Below, in pieces: positions 17,915-26,457 of a stretch of DNA of 60,667 nucleotides. Source of the stretch: Bdellovibrionales bacterium. GTDB taxonomy: Bacteria; Bdellovibrionota; Bdellovibrionia; Bdellovibrionales; JAMPXM01. The DNA lies in assembly GCA_005808505.1 (NCBI GenBank), contig SYLX01000157.1, positions 1 through 60,667 on the forward strand, written 5' to 3'. The position numbers and the translations under genes were made by a program. The notes beneath the pieces were generated by a model. It did no database searches. It saw nothing but the letters and a program-made list of their open reading frames with translations, and was not told where the DNA came from. Within the stretch, counting starts at the first letter, position 1. Every line of letters begins with the position of its first letter.

Positions 17915-18847
17915 ATGAAATCCATGACGGGCTTCGGGCGAAGCCATACGAACCAACAGGCATTTCAAACAAATCAAAAGTCACAAGAGGCTTTGTCGAG
18001 ACCGGCTCTTCCTGCCCTCGACATCTCGGTGAAAGCGGTGAATGGTCGGTATCTCGATCTTCGCTTTCACCTTCCCCGCGAGTACGCGCCATTTGAATCT
18101 GAACTGAAGTCGATGCTCACCAAGATCTTCACGCGGGGGACCATCGACGTATACGTCAACAGAACTCGTTCAACCGCAGCCTCCGAGATTCGTGTGAACA
18201 CGGATCTCGCTCGCAAGTGGTACGAGAGCTATCAAACTTTGAATCGAGAGCTTCAGCTAAAAGCTGAGCCATCATTCGAGCTCTTCACGCGAATTCCTGA
18301 GCTTTTCGAAGTTCAGTCACAATCTGAAATTGGAGATGAGGAAAAAGCTCTCGTACGATCGCTCCTGGAGGAGGCCGCTCGTGGCTGTGATCAAGAGCGA
18401 CTTCGCGAGGGCAAAGCTTTGGCGGCCGAGCTTGAGAGTTTATGTGGACGCCTTGAGCAGTTGAGCGAAGAGATCGTTACGCTCAAATCCGAGGCGGTTG
18501 CCGAACTCGAGCGACGATTGCGGGATCGGTTGCAGGAGCACTTGCAAAAGCTCGGCTTTGAAGGGAAGGTAGACGATCAACGGATCGCCCAAGAAATCGT
18601 GATTCACGTCGATCGAGCCGACATCTCTGAAGAGTTGACTCGATTGCGCGAGCATTTGAAAGCGTACCGGCAGCTCCTTAAGAGCGCCGAGCCGCAAGGC
18701 AAAAAGCTCGACTTCTACGCGCAGGAGCTTTTGCGTGAAGTGAACACGATTGGGTCTAAGAGCCACATCGCCAAACTTACGGCTTTTGTCGTTGAGGCGA
18801 AGTCCCTGGTGGAAAAGATTCGGGAACAAGTTCAGAACGTGGAATAG
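17915..18847 (+). CDS. yicC: YicC-family endoribonuclease
   Basis: Member of the YicC/YloC family, shown in other bacteria to be endoribonucleases. The 310-residue product begins MKSMTGFGRS, a family signature, continues with ISVKAVNGRYLDLRFHLPRE, and ends in the conserved C-terminal domain (EELTRLREHLKAYRQLL, GKKLDFYAQELLREVNTIGSKS). The frame is open well upstream, but those codons overlap miaA and are not conserved-looking. The normal start is the Met before TGFG (17915, or 17924). It lies before gmk and rpoZ, the usual family context. Confidence 0.93.
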   Translation: MKSMTGFGRSHTNQQAFQTNQKSQEALSRPALPALDISVKAVNGRYLDLRFHLPREYAPFESELKSMLTKIFTRGTIDVYVNRTRSTAASEIRVNTDLARKWYESYQTLNRELQLKAEPSFELFTRIPELFEVQSQSEIGDEEKALVRSLLEEAARGCDQERLREGKALAAELESLCGRLEQLSEEIVTLKSEAVAELERRLRDRLQEHLQKLGFEGKVDDQRIAQEIVIHVDRADISEELTRLREHLKAYRQLLKSAEPQGKKLDFYAQELLREVNTIGSKSHIAKLTAFVVEAKSLVEKIREQVQNVE

Positions 18848-18895
18848 TCAGTCAATAAGCGGGGAGAGCGCGGGGCGCTCCCGGGAATTCGTGGA

Positions 18896-19459
18896 ATGAA
18901 AGTCCGTTTGATCATCATCGCCGCCCCGAGCGGCGCCGGCAAATCGAGCTTCGTTGAACGTATCTGCCGCGAGATGCCGCGTCTTTGCGACACGGTCACC
19001 TACACGACCCGAGCCGTACGTGCGGGGGAGTCCGAGGGCAATCCCTATCACTTCGTTTCAAAAGAGAAGTTTCTCGAACTCCGCGAGAAGGGGTTTTTCG
19101 TCGAGTGGGCCGTGGTCCACGAAAATCTCTACGGTACTCCCTACCACCAACTCGAGGACGCCTGGGCCCAAGACCGAGTCATTATCATGGATATCGACGT
19201 TCAGGGGGCCGAGACTTTTAAACGTAAGTTTCCCGATGCGGCGACGATCTTCATCTTGCCCCCCTCAATCGAGGAGCTGAGGCGCCGAGTCACGAAGCGG
19301 GATGGTCGAGTGCCGGCGGACCTCGAAATCCGGATGAAAAACGCTGAGCGCGAAATAGCTCAAGCCTCTCACTTCGATTTCCAATTGGTGAACGACGATT
19401 TTGATAAATCTTATCAACAGTTTAAGAAAATCGTTGAAGATCTGCTGGCTCGTGGCTAA
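18896..19459 (+). CDS. gmk: Guanylate kinase
   Basis: Phosphorylates GMP to GDP using ATP, feeding GTP and (p)ppGpp pools. The 187-residue product has the P-loop APSGAGKSS (10-18), the GMP-binding stretch TYTTRAVRAGESEGNPYHFV, EWAVVHENLYGTP and IMDIDVQGAE. Length and motifs are standard. It sits between yicC and rpoZ, followed by the (p)ppGpp enzyme gene, a conserved neighbourhood linking GTP supply to the stringent response. Confidence 0.97.
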   Translation: MKVRLIIIAAPSGAGKSSFVERICREMPRLCDTVTYTTRAVRAGESEGNPYHFVSKEKFLELREKGFFVEWAVVHENLYGTPYHQLEDAWAQDRVIIMDIDVQGAETFKRKFPDAATIFILPPSIEELRRRVTKRDGRVPADLEIRMKNAEREIAQASHFDFQLVNDDFDKSYQQFKKIVEDLLARG

Positions 19460-19600
19460 AACTTAAGGTTTCGAAAAATGCCAACCCTTTGGGCGCTTTC
19501 GGGCGGTTTGAGGATCCAGTAAGGAGATTCAAAGCTACCCCGGGGACGTCTGAGGAATTGGCCGTTTGTGTTTGGTTGAGCTTTTCAGGAGGAGTTTGGA

Positions 19601-19843
19601 ATGGCTCGCGTTACCGTCGAAGATTGCTTGGACAAAGTCGACAACCGTTTCGCCTTGGTTCTTCTCGTTTCTAAACGCGCCAAGCAGCTCTTGAAGGGCT
19701 CTGCTCCGACCGTCTCCAGCAAAAACAACAAGTACATCGTCAATGCTCTCCGCGAAGTAGCGGCCGGTAGCGTTCACTTTGACGGCATCTCGGCGGATGC
19801 TGAAGAACGTCGCAAGCAGATCGAAAAAGATCTGAACCGATAA
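19601..19843 (+). CDS. rpoZ: RNA polymerase omega subunit
   Basis: The smallest core RNA polymerase subunit, which helps beta-prime assembly and is part of one ppGpp binding site. The 80-residue product starts [29 protein letters not shown]-like (broken here for length) and includes [16 protein letters not shown], both typical. A strong AGGAGGAG lies about 7 bases before the ATG. It is followed by a strong terminator, so the downstream (p)ppGpp gene probably has its own promoter. Confidence 0.95.
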   Translation: MARVTVEDCLDKVDNRFALVLLVSKRAKQLLKGSAPTVSSKNNKYIVNALREVAAGSVHFDGISADAEERRKQIEKDLNR

Positions 19844-19875
19844 GCGGACCGGGATCGTTGCGACCCATCCTTGGA

Positions 19876-19907
19876 CGTAACTGAGGGCGTAACTGAGGGC
19901 GTAACTG
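19876..19907 (+). repeat. 12-bp tandem repeat, 2.7 copies
   Basis: The unit CGTAACTGAGGG occurs at 19876-19887 and 19888-19899, followed by a partial copy CGTAACTG at 19900-19907. It is non-coding and lies between the rpoZ stop and its terminator. Such a tract can vary in length by slippage. Confidence 0.85.
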
Positions 19908-19933
19908 GCATCTCCGTTTACGAATGTTGCTTC

Positions 19934-19954
19934 AAGGGGCCTACGGCCCCTTTT
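19934..19954 (+). terminator. Intrinsic terminator after rpoZ
   Basis: AAGGGGCC (19934-19941), loop TAC, GGCCCCTT (19945-19952), then TTGCG. It is a perfect 8-bp GC-rich stem with a short T-run. It closes the miaA-yicC-gmk-rpoZ group. Confidence 0.8.
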
Positions 19955-20188
19955 GCGCTTGGGTCATAGTGATGTTTTTAGGGTTTCCCACACCGCACCC
20001 CCTACGAACTTCTAGATAAATCATCCCAGAATAGGACGTCTACCCTAGGGCCTTTCCCGCTAGTGGATGGCTCGGTCCCAGGAACCCGAGTGAGTTTCGG
20101 TTTAAATTTGATTTCTCCCTCTTAGATGCCGATTTGAAGTTTAGGGCGATCTTCAGGTATTCTGGATGAATCAAGGGAACCCGATTCC

Positions 20189-22396
20189 ATGGTGGACCAC
20201 TTCAACGATGACTCGATCGATCCGTCGCCAAAGACTCTAGAAGAGCTTTGCGCAAAGATTGCGAACTACTTCCCGGGCGCTGACCTCGGCATCGTCTCGA
20301 AGGCCTACCACTTCTCCGAAAAAGCTCACACCGGACAAATTCGTCGCAGCGGCGAACCCTACATCTCTCATCCTCTGGGAGTTGCGGCGATCCTCGCGGA
20401 TCTGCACATGGATCTCGGCACGATCATCACGGGACTTCTTCACGACACGGTCGAAGATACGCACGCCACGCTCGCGGACATCGAACGAGAATTCGGTAAA
20501 CCCGTGGCCGAGATCGTCGACGGCGTAACGAAAATTTCGAAGATGAAGTTTCGCAACACGCACGAAAAACAAGGCGAGAACATCCGCAAGATGATCGTCG
20601 CCATGGGAAAAGATGTGCGGGTCGTCCTGGTGAAACTTGCCGATCGTCTGCACAACATGCGGAGCCTCGGGCACATGCCTCCCGAGAAGCAGCAGCGAAT
20701 CGCGCAAGAGACGCTCGACATCTACGCGCCACTTGCGGGACGCCTCGGGATCATGTCGCTTAAGATCGAACTTGAAGATCTGAGCTTCCGTTACTCGAAG
20801 CCCGATAGCTACTATCAACTCGCGCAAAAGATCGCGATGAAGAAGAAAGATCGCGAGCGCTTCATCGACGATACGAAGCGCTTGCTGATGCAAGAGCTCG
20901 CTTCGCGCACGAAGGCGAGATTCGAAGTTTACGGCCGCCCGAAGCACTTGTACTCGATCTTCAAAAAGATGCAGGCGCGTAATCTCGACTACGATGAAAT
21001 CTACGACGTACTTGCTTTCCGTGTCATCGTGGGCTCAGTGAGCGAATGCTACGAAGTGCTCGGTCACGTGCACGCCTTATGGAAACCGATTCCTGGTCGC
21101 TTTAAAGATTTCATCGCCATGCCTAAGGTGAACAACTACCAGTCGCTCCACACGACGGTGGTGGGCCCAGGCGGGGAGCAGATCGAGATTCAGATTCGTA
21201 CACGCGACATGCATCTCGTTGCGGAGAAAGGGATCGCCGCGCACTGGAAGTACAAAGAAGGCGGCAAACCCGTTGGCGACGATCAGAAGTTCAACTGGCT
21301 TCGCGATCTCGTTTCGCTCCATCAGCAAGTGCGAAATCCTGACGAGTTCCTCGAAACCGTAAAAACGGATTTATTCGATCGCGAGATCTACGTGTTCACA
21401 CCGAAGGGTGATGTGCGTGAGCTTCCCGACGGATCGACGCCGATTGATTTTGCATACGCGGTTCATACGGATGTCGGCACCCACTGCGCAGCTGCGCGCG
21501 TGAACGGAAAACTTGTTCCGCTCAAAACGCGCCTTCGCAGCGGTGACATCATCGAAGTCATCACGTCTCAGCATCAGCATCCCTCTAAGGATTGGCTGAA
21601 ATTCTGCGTGACCACGCGGGCTAAGTCGAAAATTCGTTGGTACGTCAAAGAAGAGCAGCGCAAACGTGCGCTCGAGCTCGGCAAAGAGATGTTGGAAAAA
21701 GACTTCCGCAAGTTCGGACACAACTTGCAGAAGGCGCTCAAAGATTCGCCTGAAACGCGGGAGCGCCTCTCGTCTTTGGGCGCGAAAGAAGTCGACGATC
21801 TTTACGTTCAAGTCGGCTACGGCAAGGTGATGGGGAAGGACGTTGTTGAACGCTTCTTCCCCGGCGCAAAGCCCATGGATGAAGAGAAGCCTTCCTTCCT
21901 TCAGCGCGTTGTTCAAAGCGCAACGAAGAAGGCTCGTAAGTCGAAATCCATCATTCGCGTGGACGGCATGGAAGACATGCTCGTTCGTTTTGGCAAGTGT
22001 TGTAACCCGATTCCGGGTGATCCGATCGTGGGCTTCATCACGCGCGGTCGCGGCATCACGATTCACAAATCAGATTGCGAGCGCGCCTTTGAAGTCGAAG
22101 ACGATCGCCGTATTGACGTCGAGTGGACCGTTGATTCGGTTCCGGAAGGTGTTGAACGCGTCGTTCGTGTTCGCGTGATCAGCCAAGACGTGCCGGGCTT
22201 ATTGAAGTCGATGTCGGAGGCGTTCAGCGCCCGCAGCATCAACATTCACAACGCACAGATCCGCACCACGAAAGATAAGAAAGCGATTTGCATCTTTGAC
22301 GTTTCCGTCCGCGATACGCAGCAGCTCTCGCAAGTCATGCAGGATCTTCAGAAGATTAGCGGGATCATCGGTGTCACGCGCGTCGCCCACGTTTAA
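20189..22396 (+). CDS. spoT: Bifunctional (p)ppGpp synthetase/hydrolase (RSH)
   Basis: Makes and degrades (p)ppGpp in the stringent response. The 735-residue product has an HD hydrolase domain with the intact motif HDTVED (residues 85-90) and a synthetase domain with RFKD near 304, the RxKD type found in bifunctional Rel/SpoT enzymes rather than the ExDD of monofunctional RelA. Then come FIAMPKVNNYQSLHT, a TGS domain (VFTPKGDVRELPDGSTPIDFA) and a C-terminal ACT domain. The catalytic HD residues look intact, so both activities are expected. It may be the only long RSH of the genome; that cannot be judged here. Confidence 0.96.
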   Translation: MVDHFNDDSIDPSPKTLEELCAKIANYFPGADLGIVSKAYHFSEKAHTGQIRRSGEPYISHPLGVAAILADLHMDLGTIITGLLHDTVEDTHATLADIEREFGKPVAEIVDGVTKISKMKFRNTHEKQGENIRKMIVAMGKDVRVVLVKLADRLHNMRSLGHMPPEKQQRIAQETLDIYAPLAGRLGIMSLKIELEDLSFRYSKPDSYYQLAQKIAMKKKDRERFIDDTKRLLMQELASRTKARFEVYGRPKHLYSIFKKMQARNLDYDEIYDVLAFRVIVGSVSECYEVLGHVHALWKPIPGRFKDFIAMPKVNNYQSLHTTVVGPGGEQIEIQIRTRDMHLVAEKGIAAHWKYKEGGKPVGDDQKFNWLRDLVSLHQQVRNPDEFLETVKTDLFDREIYVFTPKGDVRELPDGSTPIDFAYAVHTDVGTHCAAARVNGKLVPLKTRLRSGDIIEVITSQHQHPSKDWLKFCVTTRAKSKIRWYVKEEQRKRALELGKEMLEKDFRKFGHNLQKALKDSPETRERLSSLGAKEVDDLYVQVGYGKVMGKDVVERFFPGAKPMDEEKPSFLQRVVQSATKKARKSKSIIRVDGMEDMLVRFGKCCNPIPGDPIVGFITRGRGITIHKSDCERAFEVEDDRRIDVEWTVDSVPEGVERVVRVRVISQDVPGLLKSMSEAFSARSINIHNAQIRTTKDKKAICIFDVSVRDTQQLSQVMQDLQKISGIIGVTRVAHV

Positions 22397-22425
22397 GGGC
22401 GACGGCTCGAGAATTCAGATGAAAA

Positions 22426-23292
22426 TTAGAACTGGAAGCCCGCGCCAAAGCGCAGAGTCATAGCCGACGTCGTCACGTCGTTCGAAGGCGGGAAGTAGTC
22501 GTACTCAAAGAGTCCCGTGAGCATCATGCGGTTGCTCAAGAAGTAATTCACGCCGACATCGAGGAGGATCACGTTCGTCGTCGCGATTCGCGGGACGTCG
22601 AGCACGTCAGACTGCTTCGAGAGCGGGAGCCAGATACCAAGGCCCACGGCAGCGAAGGGCGAGAACGATCCGCTGCCGAAGCTATAGCGAAGAAGCGCAT
22701 CAACACTTCCGTACATGATTTCGGTTTTAACGGCGCCGCGCTCTTTGGATTCACCTTTGACTCCGAACTGATCCACGCCCAAACGAACGATGAGTCCGAG
22801 CGACTCAGAGAGCGGGTAGTCCGCAAAGCCTTTGATGCTGAAGCTACTGCCGGTCATGGAAACCGTTTCGCTCAAGCCTTTTACGGATTGGTTGTTCATG
22901 CTGTAGCCGCCGAGAGCTCCAATGTAGAGAGCTTGCTCGCGTGCGCCACCGCCCTCATCGCCGCCGTCTTTTTTACGACGTTTCTTTCCGCCGGCGCTGG
23001 CCTTGCCGACGGGCTCAAGAGTTGCGTCGACTTCCGCACGACCCTTCGTGATCTTTCCGAGGGATTTTCCGCCGCTGACCTTCGTGATCTGCACGAGGCC
23101 CTTTTTCTTTCCGTCGATGATGACGAAGAACTTTTGATCGACTTGGACTTCGGTGTCCTCGTTCTCGATCATGACGCTCTTTTTCGCCGTCTTCGTGATT
23201 CTTGCGGCAAAAGCGTCAGCGCTAAAAAGCGCAATCGCGCCGCCTACGAAAAGGGCGGTGAGAGGTCTCAAGATGATACGGCTGAGATGCAT
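22426..23292 (-). CDS. Outer-membrane beta-barrel protein with basic linker
   Basis: A 288-residue exported protein. From ATG 23292, with GGAGGG just before it, there is a signal peptide ending AFAARI, a small beta-rich N-terminal part (about 30-90), a very basic Gly/Lys stretch (GGKKRRKKDGGDEGGG) and a barrel half ending in LRFGAGFQF. The upstream Met at 23313 has no ribosome-binding site. Layout matches the SH3-barrel protein at 13848: small periplasmic domain, basic linker, barrel. It is convergent with spoT, 29 bases apart. No named family is recognised. Confidence 0.65.
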   Translation of the reverse strand: MHLSRIILRPLTALFVGGAIALFSADAFAARITKTAKKSVMIENEDTEVQVDQKFFVIIDGKKKGLVQITKVSGGKSLGKITKGRAEVDATLEPVGKASAGGKKRRKKDGGDEGGGAREQALYIGALGGYSMNNQSVKGLSETVSMTGSSFSIKGFADYPLSESLGLIVRLGVDQFGVKGESKERGAVKTEIMYGSVDALLRYSFGSGSFSPFAAVGLGIWLPLSKQSDVLDVPRIATTNVILLDVGVNYFLSNRMMLTGLFEYDYFPPSNDVTTSAMTLRFGAGFQF

Positions 23293-23465
23293 AAACCCTC
23301 CGGCTTCCAACATGTTAAATGAAAACCGAGGTGCTGAACCATAGAAAACGAAAGCACGTCTAGGTAAATCCCGCGCGTTCTTGATGTACCGAGCAAGACT
23401 TCGACGTTTAGTCAGGACTTCTTTCGTTGATCCTCATTGGTCGACAAGTTCGTCGACAGTTTCAT

Positions 23466-23900
23466 TCAGTCGATGAAACTCTCAACGAGTTGGTGACTCA
23501 CCCGCTCGATCTCGGAGGATAAAGAGCCTGCGGGAAATTCAAAGGTGCACTCAACACCCAAAGTTGAGTTATTTGCGGGCGCGTGCAGACGAAAGACCGT
23601 GTAACGAGTCGTGGATTCAAACTCTGTCGAAGTCGATTTCACGAAGTAACCGATCTTTCCGTTCGAGCGGAGTTCAGCGCCTAGAATGGAGTCATTCAAC
23701 TGCGCGCTGAGATCACGATCGTTTGCGCAAGATTCACTCAAAGCAACGAGGGACGGCTGAGGAGTGGGGGCACCAGCGAGTGGGTTCTCATTGAACTTTT
23801 CACGATCGGCGGACTTGTAGAGCGTGCATCCCGCAAGGGAGCCCGAGAGGACGAGGATCGCTGCAAAACTATTCACCAAAGTTCTTCGTGATGCGCTCAT
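23466..23900 (-). CDS. Small lipoprotein, function unknown
   Basis: A 144-residue product from ATG 23900 (MSASRRTLV), with a hydrophobic segment and the lipobox LAGC, so the mature protein would begin at that Cys and be lipid-anchored. The rest is not recognised; it holds two further cysteines (ESCAND, VECTFEF), a likely disulfide. The frame is open to a Met at 23942, but the later start gives a standard lipoprotein signal. It follows ssb but beyond a strong terminator, so it is probably transcribed separately. Confidence 0.65.
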   Translation of the reverse strand: MSASRRTLVNSFAAILVLSGSLAGCTLYKSADREKFNENPLAGAPTPQPSLVALSESCANDRDLSAQLNDSILGAELRSNGKIGYFVKSTSTEFESTTRYTVFRLHAPANNSTLGVECTFEFPAGSLSSEIERVSHQLVESFID

Positions 23901-23950
23901 GGGAGTAGTTTCTCGAATCACTTCGGCGGCGGCAATGAACAACGAGAGGG

Positions 23951-23991
23951 GCCAAAAAGAAAAACGGCCCGTTCTTTTAGAACGAGCCGTT
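23951..23991 (-). terminator. Intrinsic terminator after ssb
   Basis: Read on the minus strand: AACGGC (23991-23986), a one-base mismatch, CGTTC (23984-23980), loop of five, then the complementary arms, followed by a T-rich run ending at 23951 (TTTTTCTTTTT). Stem of 11 pairs with one mismatch, 26 bases beyond the ssb stop. Confidence 0.85.
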
Positions 23992-24017
23992 GCGTATTTC
24001 GCTGATAGATCTTCAGA

Positions 24018-24464
24018 TCAGAACGGAATTTCTTCCGCGCTGTCGAACGAGGGCTCAGGTCCGAAGTCCTGCATGCCGTAATCGTCGCGCGAAGAAGAAC
24101 GATCCGAGCGGTGATCCGATTCCGTACGCTCGCCAGGAGCGCCGAGGAATTGAACCGTGTTCGCCACGATTTCTGTCGAATAGCGTTTTTGACCTTGTTG
24201 ATCTTCCCAAGAGCGTGTCTGGAGACGACCTTCAACGTAGCACTGGCGTCCTTTTGCGAGATGCTTGCCGCAGATTTCTGCCAAGCGTCCCCAAACGACG
24301 ATGCGATGCCATTCGGTGCGTTCTTGTTTCTGACCTTCTTTGTCGACCCAGTTTTCGCTCGTCGCGATGCTCAGTCGAGTGACAGTACCGCCGTTGCCGA
24401 CTGTGCGAACTTCAGGATCCGCACCCAAACGACCAACGATGATGACCTTATTGACTCCTGCCAT
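24018..24464 (-). CDS. ssb: Single-stranded DNA-binding protein
   Basis: Tetrameric OB-fold protein that coats single-stranded DNA and recruits repair and replication factors. The 148-residue product has the family opening [17 protein letters not shown], then [14 protein letters not shown] and [14 protein letters not shown] flexible Ser/Arg/Asp-rich linker leads to the acidic tip EEIPF, the protein-interaction tail. The length is slightly short but normal. A strong terminator follows on the same strand. Confidence 0.97.
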   Translation of the reverse strand: MAGVNKVIIVGRLGADPEVRTVGNGGTVTRLSIATSENWVDKEGQKQERTEWHRIVVWGRLAEICGKHLAKGRQCYVEGRLQTRSWEDQQGQKRYSTEIVANTVQFLGAPGERTESDHRSDRSSSRDDYGMQDFGPEPSFDSAEEIPF

Positions 24465-24712
24465 GGTAGCTCCCCAGCTCGTTTACCTTCCGAGCTAAAA
24501 ATGATGATTGGACCAACGATTCCGTGAATATGAACAGACGAAATCGATCTTTTGAGTAGAACGGTTAGTTGTCCCAAATGGGGTGGAAAGCGTCAATGAC
24601 TATCGACCAAAGTCGAGGTGTCTGGGCTTTTACCTAAGCGAAATTCTCTAAGCTTCTTGCGCCTTTGCCGGGTTTCGGCCACCCGCATCCGGCGCTGGAA
24701 AATGGAGCTTGA

Positions 24713-25708
24713 TCAAAGCTTTTCGGTGAGGGCGCGGTACGTCGGGAACTGACTTCCGGGCACCATCGTGATGACGCACGCAATGCGTGTCCCTTTGTCA
24801 GTTGCTTGCTTGCAGCCAGGGTCGTTGATGAGCGCAAGCATGCTCGAAAGAAGCGGTGTGCGAGTCGCAAAGTCTTTGTTGATCAACACGTCCACACGCA
24901 TTTCGATCTTGCTCACCTGCGGTTGAACGCCAACGGGAGTTGGCTGCAGGTTCATGCCGATGTTGCCTTTTACTTTTCCGCTGAGGTCGGTTGCGGCGTT
25001 GCCGATGTCCAAATTCACGATCTCGAGCTGTCGATCGGCGAGCTTCACGTTCATCGCCACTTTTCCCAAATTCAAAGTGGGAAGCGCAACCGGAAGGAAC
25101 ACTCCGTTCATGTTCATCTGCACTTCTTGGCCAGGGAAAACGAAGGCAGGAATGTTGATGGACACATTCCCACTCGGTTGTTGTTTGAAAGTCTGATCAA
25201 CGTTGATGAACGCATCAAGTCCAAGGTTACCCTGAAGATTCAAAGAAGAGATGCCGGCCGCGCGGAGGAAGTCCGCTAGCTCGTTGAGGTTCACTTGGTC
25301 CGCATCGACGGCGATCTCGTGCATCGTGCCCGAGCCTTGCGCGTAATTGACCGTAACGTCGCCTTTGAAGAGATCTTGCGCGTGAACGGTAGCGCCCGCT
25401 TTGGCGGTCAAAAGTTTGAGAAACGCGGGCGCCGCTTCGATCAAAGAAGCTTTCACCGGAGGAAGCCCACGAGGCTCGATCAACACTTCGCTTGCGCTGA
25501 TGCCCAGTCCGGGCATAAGGGTGAAACCAAGATCGTCAAAGCGTACGTAAGTTTCCGTCTTCTGCGTGACCAGCGCCGCGACGTAATCACTTAAATCCTG
25601 CTTAGGAAAGAGAACGATAACGAAGAAGAGGGCGATCAACAGAGCGCCCAGCATCTTCATCTTATGAAAGCGAAAGAGAACGGCGAAAGGATGCAAGATA
25701 GCTGACAC
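24713..25708 (-). CDS. gspN: Type II secretion system protein GspN
   Basis: Last gene of the secretion locus. The 331-residue inner-membrane protein has one N-terminal membrane helix (about 19-35, LGALLIALFFVIVLFPK) and a long periplasmic AsmA-like beta-rich part (LGFTLMPGLGISASEVLI). It carries two Cys near the C-terminus (GCKQATDKGTRIACV). This is the longer GspN type found in Delta-proteobacterial Gsp loci. It starts 2 bases after the gspM stop, so it is in the same operon. Its exact role in the machine is not settled in the family. Confidence 0.8.
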   Translation of the reverse strand: MSAILHPFAVLFRFHKMKMLGALLIALFFVIVLFPKQDLSDYVAALVTQKTETYVRFDDLGFTLMPGLGISASEVLIEPRGLPPVKASLIEAAPAFLKLLTAKAGATVHAQDLFKGDVTVNYAQGSGTMHEIAVDADQVNLNELADFLRAAGISSLNLQGNLGLDAFINVDQTFKQQPSGNVSINIPAFVFPGQEVQMNMNGVFLPVALPTLNLGKVAMNVKLADRQLEIVNLDIGNAATDLSGKVKGNIGMNLQPTPVGVQPQVSKIEMRVDVLINKDFATRTPLLSSMLALINDPGCKQATDKGTRIACVITMVPGSQFPTYRALTEKL

Positions 25709-25710
25709 GT

Positions 25711-26409
25711 TTAGTCTCCTGTCTCACCCGCACCAGGGCGGTTCGCACTTCTCGCGGCACCCGGGCGGCCCGGAGTTTTCGGAGCAGGCTCGGGCGGAAG
25801 GTTGAAGGCTACGAGATCGTAAGTGACATTGAAGTAGTGAGGATCCTCAGGCGTCGCTTGGATGCGGACACCCGTCATCTTCACGGTTGGCCCCATTGTT
25901 TGGAAGCGCTGACCAATCTGCATGATTTGATCGAGATTGAGCTTCATGAACGCAACGCTTGCGCCATTTTGCTTTAAGCCTTTGGGAATAAAACCGGGCT
26001 TACGAGCAAGATTATCAAACTCCGTGATCGGACCACTTTGATCGGGCTGGAGACGCTGAGTGGAAGCAGCCGATTGCGCGATGTTGCGGATCTCGTTGAC
26101 ATCGATCAGGCGGGGAGAAGGTGGCAGTGCGCTAACATCGTGATTCACGCGGTAAGCTTCGCGAATGATCGCTTTTCGATTTTCGAAGTCTTCGAGGTAG
26201 GTTTCCGAAGACGAATAGAAAATGTACGGAACCGCGAGGAGGATCAGCGCGATCAAAGCGCCTGATGCGAAAAGAATCGCCTTCTGCGCACCTGGGCTCT
26301 GATCTTGGTACTTCTCGACGATTTGGTTCCACGCCGAGCTCTCTTGAATGCGGCCGAGCAAGGCTTGAACCTGTTCCTTCAATCGGTCTCTTGTATCGTC
26401 CAGTGCCAC
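25711..26409 (-). CDS. gspM: Type II secretion system protein GspM-like
   Basis: A bitopic inner-membrane protein of 232 residues: an N-terminal cytosolic helix, one membrane helix (about 45-65, ILFASGALIALILLAVPYIF), a coiled region, and a small periplasmic ferredoxin-like domain (VAFMKLNLDQIMQIGQR). The tail is Pro/Ala/Gly-rich. Sequence alone is divergent for this family. The call rests on topology and its place between gspL and gspN. In the machine GspM binds GspL and helps recruit the ATPase GspE. Confidence 0.75.
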   Translation of the reverse strand: MALDDTRDRLKEQVQALLGRIQESSAWNQIVEKYQDQSPGAQKAILFASGALIALILLAVPYIFYSSSETYLEDFENRKAIIREAYRVNHDVSALPPSPRLIDVNEIRNIAQSAASTQRLQPDQSGPITEFDNLARKPGFIPKGLKQNGASVAFMKLNLDQIMQIGQRFQTMGPTVKMTGVRIQATPEDPHYFNVTYDLVAFNLPPEPAPKTPGRPGAARSANRPGAGETGD

Positions 26410-26457
26410 GGTTGAATCCTTCTCTCTGATCGCTCTAGTCGTTACTTAGATAGTCGT

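Larger units (their letters stand above)
19844..20188 (+). other. Intergenic region between rpoZ and spoT
   Basis: These 345 bases contain a short tandem repeat (19876-19907) and the rpoZ terminator (19934-19954), described separately. The remaining part, about 19960-20188, must hold the start signals of the downstream gene, but I see no promoter there that I would call firmly. AAGGGA lies about ten bases before the spoT ATG. No credible ORF is present. Confidence 0.5.

Noticed and set aside
24640-24712. GC-rich imperfect hairpin after gspN as a terminator
   Set aside because: The stem has several mismatches and no T-run; it is not strong enough to annotate.
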